A stretch of 64,000 bases of DNA, taken from contig CAJFCV020000005.1 in assembly GCA_904066235.2 (NCBI GenBank), positions 8,613,501 through 8,677,500 on the forward strand. Reading direction: 5' to 3'. Numbering within the stretch: the stretch's first letter is position 1; the number at the start of each line of letters is the position of its first letter. Below the pieces are notes generated by a model. It made no database searches and was not told where the DNA came from. It was given only the letters and a program-made list of their open reading frames with translations. This document shows positions 58,917 to 64,000 of the stretch, one piece after another. The stretch comes from Bursaphelenchus xylophilus (taxonomy: Eukaryota > Nematoda > Chromadorea > Rhabditida > Aphelenchoididae). Both the position numbers and the translations under genes were made by a program.

Positions 58917-59284
58917 CACTGGACACCGCTCTTCTTTTCCGAGGGAAGAGAAAAAGGAAATTTTGTGGAACTTTCGGTCGATTTTTCTCGTCGGCTAGGC
59001 TTATTTCGCAGCTGGAAAAAGGCTCTTTTCACCAAAGTTGACCTGCGCTATCCACCTGTACTAGTCATTTTCCTAAACGTTGGGGGAAGTTCAGACCATT
59101 CCCTCGTGAGGAATATACGAGATTCCTAGCTCGCACTGACCGAAAAATGAAAGATTTTTTGTTTCAAACATTCAGGGGAAGTACCGCAAATGCGAAGCTT
59201 ATATTTTGATGAAACTGGGCACAAATTTCGAATATTTGTTTCTTAAAAGATAAGCGAGATTCTAGCTCGCGCTTTGCAGAAACG

Positions 59285-59460
59285 ACCGTGATTTTTAGAT
59301 CGAAAGTCGGCGAAAAATTGACACTCTCATTAAAAGAAAAATTGACACTCTTTGCACGAAAAGTTTCTTGCTTATTTCTACCATAGAGGGTAATGTTTCC
59401 ACAAGAAGTCAGATTTTTTTGCGCGAAACTAGCAAAGTTATGGCCAAAAAGTTTTATTTT
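59285..59460 (+). repeat. Dispersed repeat family 2, copy 3
   Basis: Same words and order as 57240-57420, with a short internal duplication of AAAAATTGACACTC. Confidence 0.7.
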
Positions 59461-59879
59461 CTTTGACCACTCTCCGCTTTTAATATACTCTCTCATAAAA
59501 AACAGTTGGCCAAAGGTATTTTTCTCTCTGCCCGCCCTCTCTAATTCACGTACTCTCTTGTATGCTAAGATCTTTGAATTAAAGCTAAGCGTCACCCATT
59601 GCTTACAACCGGCGTCTCCTCGTTGTGTATGTAGATAAATCTCGACTGTAGGAGATTCAGGAAATCCCTCAAAATATCTCGGGTCGCGAGACGTCTGCTC
59701 CAACGATCCATTTTATTTTCAACTCCCACGCTCTTCGAAGAGTGTTGAAAATTGTTATCTCCGCAAAGATTTGAGGCATTCTCAGTTCAACGAAATAATT
59801 TTTTAATGTCTGACATCAGCGGGTTTATAAAAGAATATCATCATGCGATTTCAGAGAGCCATTAGTGCCATACAAGAAA
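59461..59879. promoter_or_regulatory. Upstream region of the second DUF229 gene
   Basis: No exon. Contains TATAAAAG at 59826-59833 and a TTTCAG acceptor at 59849-59854, both just upstream of the start codon. Confidence 0.4.
59826..59833 (+). promoter_or_regulatory. TATA-like box of DUF229 copy 2
   Basis: TATAAAAG, 47 bases upstream of the chosen ATG. A GCGATTTCAG at 59845-59854 lies between, which could instead mark spliced-leader addition; the two readings compete. Confidence 0.4.
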
Positions 59880-62800
59880 ATGGAAAACGCTAACAGTCTT
59901 AGTTTTACTCAAATTTACCGATCTCTCTGGAGTCTCGCAATCCACACATGGAAATTGTTGTTCGTCGTGTGGCTGGTGTTGGTGGCGGTCTTGAATTTTT
60001 ATTTGGGGTACGATTATTGGCCATTGGTACAGCTCGAGGAGGGTCATTGTAAGTTTGTTTTGATTCTAAAACTCGATTTAAACTTGCTCCGAAAGATCTA
60101 GCTTCCGTTTTTTTGTGGCAGCCGAGATATTCAACAATTTTTTTAGCGAGAGAGCACGCGAAATCAAGAGAGTCAGCCTGAAAAAAAAACCTGAGTTTTG
60201 ACTAGACATGGCTCTGGGGCCGGACCCATTAAATTTAGAAGGCGCCTGGACCAGGTCAGGGGCGCGATTTTCGGCCCGGCCCAAAGCCCTATCTAGTCTA
60301 GGCTAAAGAAAACACCTATTTCTGTGTTCCCTGTGACAACGGGTTTCCATTTTTTGTATGCAAATTTTTATCACGCCCAAAAAATTTTTTTCAGCTAATA
60401 CCTCTGGCTACGGGCTAACAGAGGTCGTTGGAAATTTACGATTACATACAGAGAGCTGCAGCGCCCACTATGTTCCGCCTTATCATGTCGATTACTTGCC
60501 AGTGATAAAAGCGGATAACCAGACAAAGGAAGAATGTCATACAAAGGATATTCCGCGCTCAACTTTAATCAATGGTACCCTAAGAATGACGAGTTTGTGG
60601 CCTCGAGAGATATGTTTGTACAGGTAAATATAGATATTTTTGTAAATATTTACTGTATAAATTTCTCCAAAAATTACCACAAATGTTTGCGGTCATTTTT
60701 GGTAAAATATACGAATAATGACTGTCGTAATTGTTATGTATTGCTTTCTCTGTTATAAAATCGGATTCTATGAACATGTCCTATGCGTTTTCAGACTGGT
60801 ACTCCCGTCAAAACAGGGATATATTGAGACCACACCATGGATAAGATTCGGAACAGAGGGCATTGCGCCCGCCGGAGATATTGTCCAAATATGGTGCAAA
60901 AAGGGGTTGAGGACGACCTATCAGTTTCTTCATCATCAGATTTACAAAGGGTGAGTCGCGGTTGGGTCGGATATTTTTGCGCAAAAGGATTCTGTTCTAA
61001 ATTTTTCCTTGTCCCATAAGAGCGCACTCAACGTCCGGCGCACTCTCCGCAGAGGCCGGGATTTATCATGTCCTTCTTTGTAGACCTTCGTCTCCCAGCA
61101 CAGATCAATTCGCCAATCACCATCGTCCAAACGTCCACATCCTGGTCGTAGACTCCGCCTCGATGCCACACCTCCGACGAGCTCTTCCAAATACGATGGA
61201 ATATCTGTCCAAAGAGATGGGCGCTGAATTCTTTCTTTTCCACAATAAAAAAGCCGCCGGTACTGTTGCACAAAGCCATGTCTTGCTGATGGGGAAATTG
61301 GTCGAAAGATATATGAATCGACCGAAAGCAAAGCCATTTCCATGGTTTTGGACAAGCGAGGTTGAGGCGTGCTCTGCGAACAGCACCTTTGTGTTGAAGC
61401 ACTTCAAGGAAAAGGGGTACAAAGTGCTGTTGAGCGAGGACTGGACATGCAACTTGTTTTCGAGCTGTCGGAATAATGAAACTTTACCAGTGGACCATTA
61501 CATGAGGTGAGTTTAAAGTTTATGCGGAGAGATTTGGAATTTGATGCCTTATGACTTTGGAGACCGCTCGTAGGCAACAGATCTGATGTCTCCACTTATC
61601 TTCATGAGAATCTTGATCTTTGAGGGGTGAAAAAATGGGTTTCGGCGGCATAAACTATAAACGTGAGCGGACGAAAAAATCTAGTCTGAAATGACTATAG
61701 AAAATCGACAAAAGAAAGCACGTTGCATGCACGTAAAGGCTTCAATATTTTGACATACTGTAGTTTGGTTTAAGCCTTGGCAGAGATCATAATTACGAAA
61801 TATAATGGGATTTTTCGTGAACTGCAAAAATTTTGCGAATGCAAGAAATTTAGATGTTAATTGATTTTTGAGACACAAGATAACCATTTTAATTTCTATT
61901 ACAATACAATTGGTTTCAATCCTCTTTACACCCCTTGTTTCAGCCTCTATTGGGTGAAACTCAAACATCTTTTTCCCGAAACGGATGCCTTGAGTAATTT
62001 CGGCCCGGCGGGTAGGATGTATTATCATTCAAATCTATGGCCTCGTTACTGCATACAACGGCATGAGGAGATGTTCAAATATCTCGAAGATTTCATGGAA
62101 AAGTACAAAAATGAGCCTCAATTTACGGTGACCTGGTTGGGGTACCTTCAACATGACTGGAGAGGAGATTTGTATCAGCATGATCAAAGCTTTCTCAACT
62201 TTTTCAAACGCATTAAAAATCAGGTGACCCTCGGTTGTTTCGATTTTTTAATTCGTATTTTAGACCGCAGATTCGCATTTCTTCTTCCTCGGTGATCATG
62301 GGAATCGTTTGTATGCGGATAAAACAATATTCTGGGACCGGGCAGAAGACATGAACCCCGCTCTAATCTATATTCCTCCCAGAGATCTCAAAAATAATCG
62401 ACAAGTCATGAGGCGGATACGACAGAACTCTCAGCAGCTCGTATCCACCATGGACATTTACGCAACACTGGTGGACATTGTAAAGGTAAGGGAAGAGCTA
62501 CAGGGTCTTACAAAAAACATGAAGGAATGTCGGAGGCTATAACTTCCGGCGGAGACGGCGCAAAGACTTCGTTTTTGGAGCATGTACTTTTAAGCGACAC
62601 TAATTTTTGTCCCCGAAATAACAAGACTTTAGAATGCGAAATGGGGTCGCTGCGACCTTCTGAAGTAAGGGCATTCCTACACTAGTGTTTTTTGGTTGAA
62701 AATGATCCATGAATTTTGGACTTTTTCGGTTGAAAATTACCGAGAAATGTCGGATTTTTTGGGGGTTTTGTCTCCGATTTTCCTTCGCGTTTTTTGTAAG

Positions 62801-63643
62801 ACCCTGCATATTTCTAAAGCTAAAGCATTTCAAACTCCTATGGGCCAACTTTCATTAAACTTTGAACGTTACGCTTTTGCATTTCACCTTTTTTTCTACC
62901 TTTTCCTCGACTTGAATGTATAAATACACTACGTTGATTTTAAGGTGTAATATTTTAGTGGTTCACCTTAATTTGCACCCTCTTTTTAGCAAACCGACAA
63001 CTACACTTCTCCTGAAACCCAGCCACATCTGGCCGATCTGCAAAAACTCAAAGGCTCGTCGTTGTTACGAGAACTCATCCAACCCCGTAACTGCGACACC
63101 CTCGACCTCTCATATGAGCATTGCCTTTGCCAAGATTTAGCCCCCAAGACGCGAACTCATCCATTAACGGAAGTTTTAACAAAAGCAGCCATCGATTACT
63201 TCAACAGTGTGATTCAAGAGAGCGCTGACAAGGATATCTGTGCTGAACTGAAACTAGCGCAGGACTATGAGCCATACGTCGAGGAGTATCAGAACAATGT
63301 CCCGGCCTACCCGGAGGCAAAGGTTTATGTGGTGACGCTGAAAACGCATCCTGGGAATGCGCTGTTCAACCCGTATGTTATGGTAGGTTGATTGCAGAGG
63401 TGCCGCAATTAGGTAAAATACGATGTTATCGAAAACGTCTTCCTTATCTCCATCTTCCTCTTTCAGATGCACAATAACGGCACAACCGAAGTTGTCTCGT
63501 TCGTCACGAGGAAGAACGCATGGGGCCATCAAGCGCGATGTGTTCACGAGAGGCATAATACGATCACGTTCTCGGAGAACTTTTGCTTTTGTAAAAACCT
63601 ACTTAATAATACCAGTGAAGTTAACAAAGTCAATAACAAATAA
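59880..63643 (+). CDS. DUF229 family membrane protein, tandem copy 2 (682 aa)
   Basis: Exons: 59880-60048, 60395-60623, 60795-60950, 61084-61506, 61944-62223, 62264-62485, 62990-63382 and 63467-63643. The architecture equals copy 1: N-terminal anchor (LLFVVWLVLVAVLNFYLGY), DUF229 core with VHILVVDSAS, FGPAGRMYYH and FFFLGDHGNR, and a Cys-rich C-terminus (LCQDL, FCFCKN). All intron phases match copy 1, so this is a tandem duplicate separated by 2.2 kb of repeats. The function is unknown; the family is expanded in nematodes and related to alkaline phosphatase-fold enzymes. AATAAA overlaps the stop codon (63642-63647). Confidence 0.9.
60203..60302. repeat. GC-rich inverted-repeat segment in intron 1
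   Basis: CTAGACATGGCTCTGGGGCC at the left and, inverted, CTAGATAGGGCTTTGGGCCGG-like sequence at the right. A GC-rich island inside an AT-rich intron; probably a small TIR element with diverged ends. Confidence 0.5.
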
Positions 63644-63647
63644 TAAA
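63642..63647 (+). terminator. Poly(A) signal overlapping the stop codon
   Basis: AATAAA starts inside the TAA stop of the second DUF229 gene, implying a very short 3' UTR if it is used. The next gene lies convergent only 138 bases away. Confidence 0.5.
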
Positions 63648-63781
63648 GTGACATGTAGCCCGTTATATCGGGCTGAAAATATATCTAGACACTTTTATAT
63701 TCCTTCCGATGTCTACGCATGTATAATATATTACAACAAAAAATTGTTCAACAAGCAGATTGAAGGCAAGTGAAGGTAGTC

Positions 63782-64000
63782 TCAGCCGGTTTGTCGTGAT
63801 GATTTCCGTCTTAAATCAGAGATTACATGGATATCTGTGACATTTCTCTTTTTCCTGTCCACTCTCCAAAGAAACAACATGGCCAATTGGTCGCTGAAAG
63901 CCCTTCGATACTCCGTATTTGTGGAGTAGTAAATGAAATAGTTCGCCGCGATCCCCAAATTCGCGGGCCATCCAAAGTCCGTGTGAATCAAGAACATCGT
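63782..64000 (-). CDS. GPCR, 3' end only (cut by the window edge)
   Basis: The frame is open from the window edge to the TGA at 63782. The first residues resemble the end of helix 7 and helix 8 of rhodopsin-class receptors: NLGIAANYFIYYSTNTEYRR, with NYFIYY in the place of NPxxY and the EYRRAF start of the cytoplasmic tail. A basic tail (DRKKRN, LRRKSS) follows. Nematode peptide receptors of the FMRFamide-receptor type have this ending, but the class cannot be settled from this fragment. Confidence 0.65.
   Translation of the reverse strand, partial: TMFLIHTDFGWPANLGIAANYFIYYSTNTEYRRAFSDQLAMLFLWRVDRKKRNVTDIHVISDLRRKSSRQTG

Larger units (their letters stand above)
58308..59113. mobile_element. 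Long inverted repeat, two arms of about 340 bp
   Basis: The left arm 58308-58647 and right arm 58775-59113 are near-identical reverse complements separated by a 127-bp spacer. Each arm carries a tRNA-like pair of A and B boxes. It may be two head-to-head copies of a tRNA-derived SINE-like unit or one foldback element. Transcription through it would give a long hairpin. No target duplication was recognised. Confidence 0.85.

Overview
The window reads as nuclear DNA of a rhabditid nematode (Caenorhabditis-like). The evidence is AT-rich DNA, many short introns with TTTTCAG or TTTTTAG acceptors, and nematode-expanded families: supplementary nuclear hormone receptors, a serpentine receptor, DUF229 proteins, LARGE-like glycosyltransferases and class 3 secreted lipases. 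All gene models were built by hand from reading frames, splice signals and intron phase, and from comparing tandem paralogues, which share intron positions and often exact exon lengths. The species cannot be named from the sequence alone.

Layout. 1-4.1 kb: mostly non-coding, with one candidate secreted peptide (2282-2470) and a truncated GC-rich repeat. 4.1-11.6 kb (+): a fos-1-type bZIP transcription factor with a possible second promoter and first exon in its long first intron. 12.2-18.1 kb (-): two tandem nuclear hormone receptors; the distal one carries a one-base frameshift in a homopolymer and a GC-AG intron. 18.1-21.4 kb: repeats and one unresolved exon. 21.4-25.6 kb (-): two tandem organic solute transporter alpha genes with identical exon lengths. 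27.8-30.2 kb (-): COX15, haem A synthase. 31.9-35.2 kb (-): two tandem secreted class 3 lipases. 37.4-40.5 kb (+): a LARGE/B4GAT1-type (GT49) glycosyltransferase. 40.5-46.4 kb: a transposon graveyard with a foldback element and several terminal-inverted-repeat elements. 46.4-47.9 kb (+): a seven-transmembrane receptor. 52.8-53.5 kb (+): a small RFamide neuropeptide precursor. 54.4-57.7 and 59.9-63.6 kb (+): two DUF229 genes separated by a long inverted repeat with tRNA-like promoter boxes. 63.8-64.0 kb (-): the 3' end of a peptide-receptor-like GPCR cut by the window edge.

The main theme is local gene duplication (four tandem pairs) in a region colonised by small non-autonomous DNA elements. 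These include hAT-like elements with 8-bp duplications, TA-target elements lying end to end, and an 839-bp foldback element. The genes do not form one pathway. No gene pair shows the tight spacing expected of a nematode operon.
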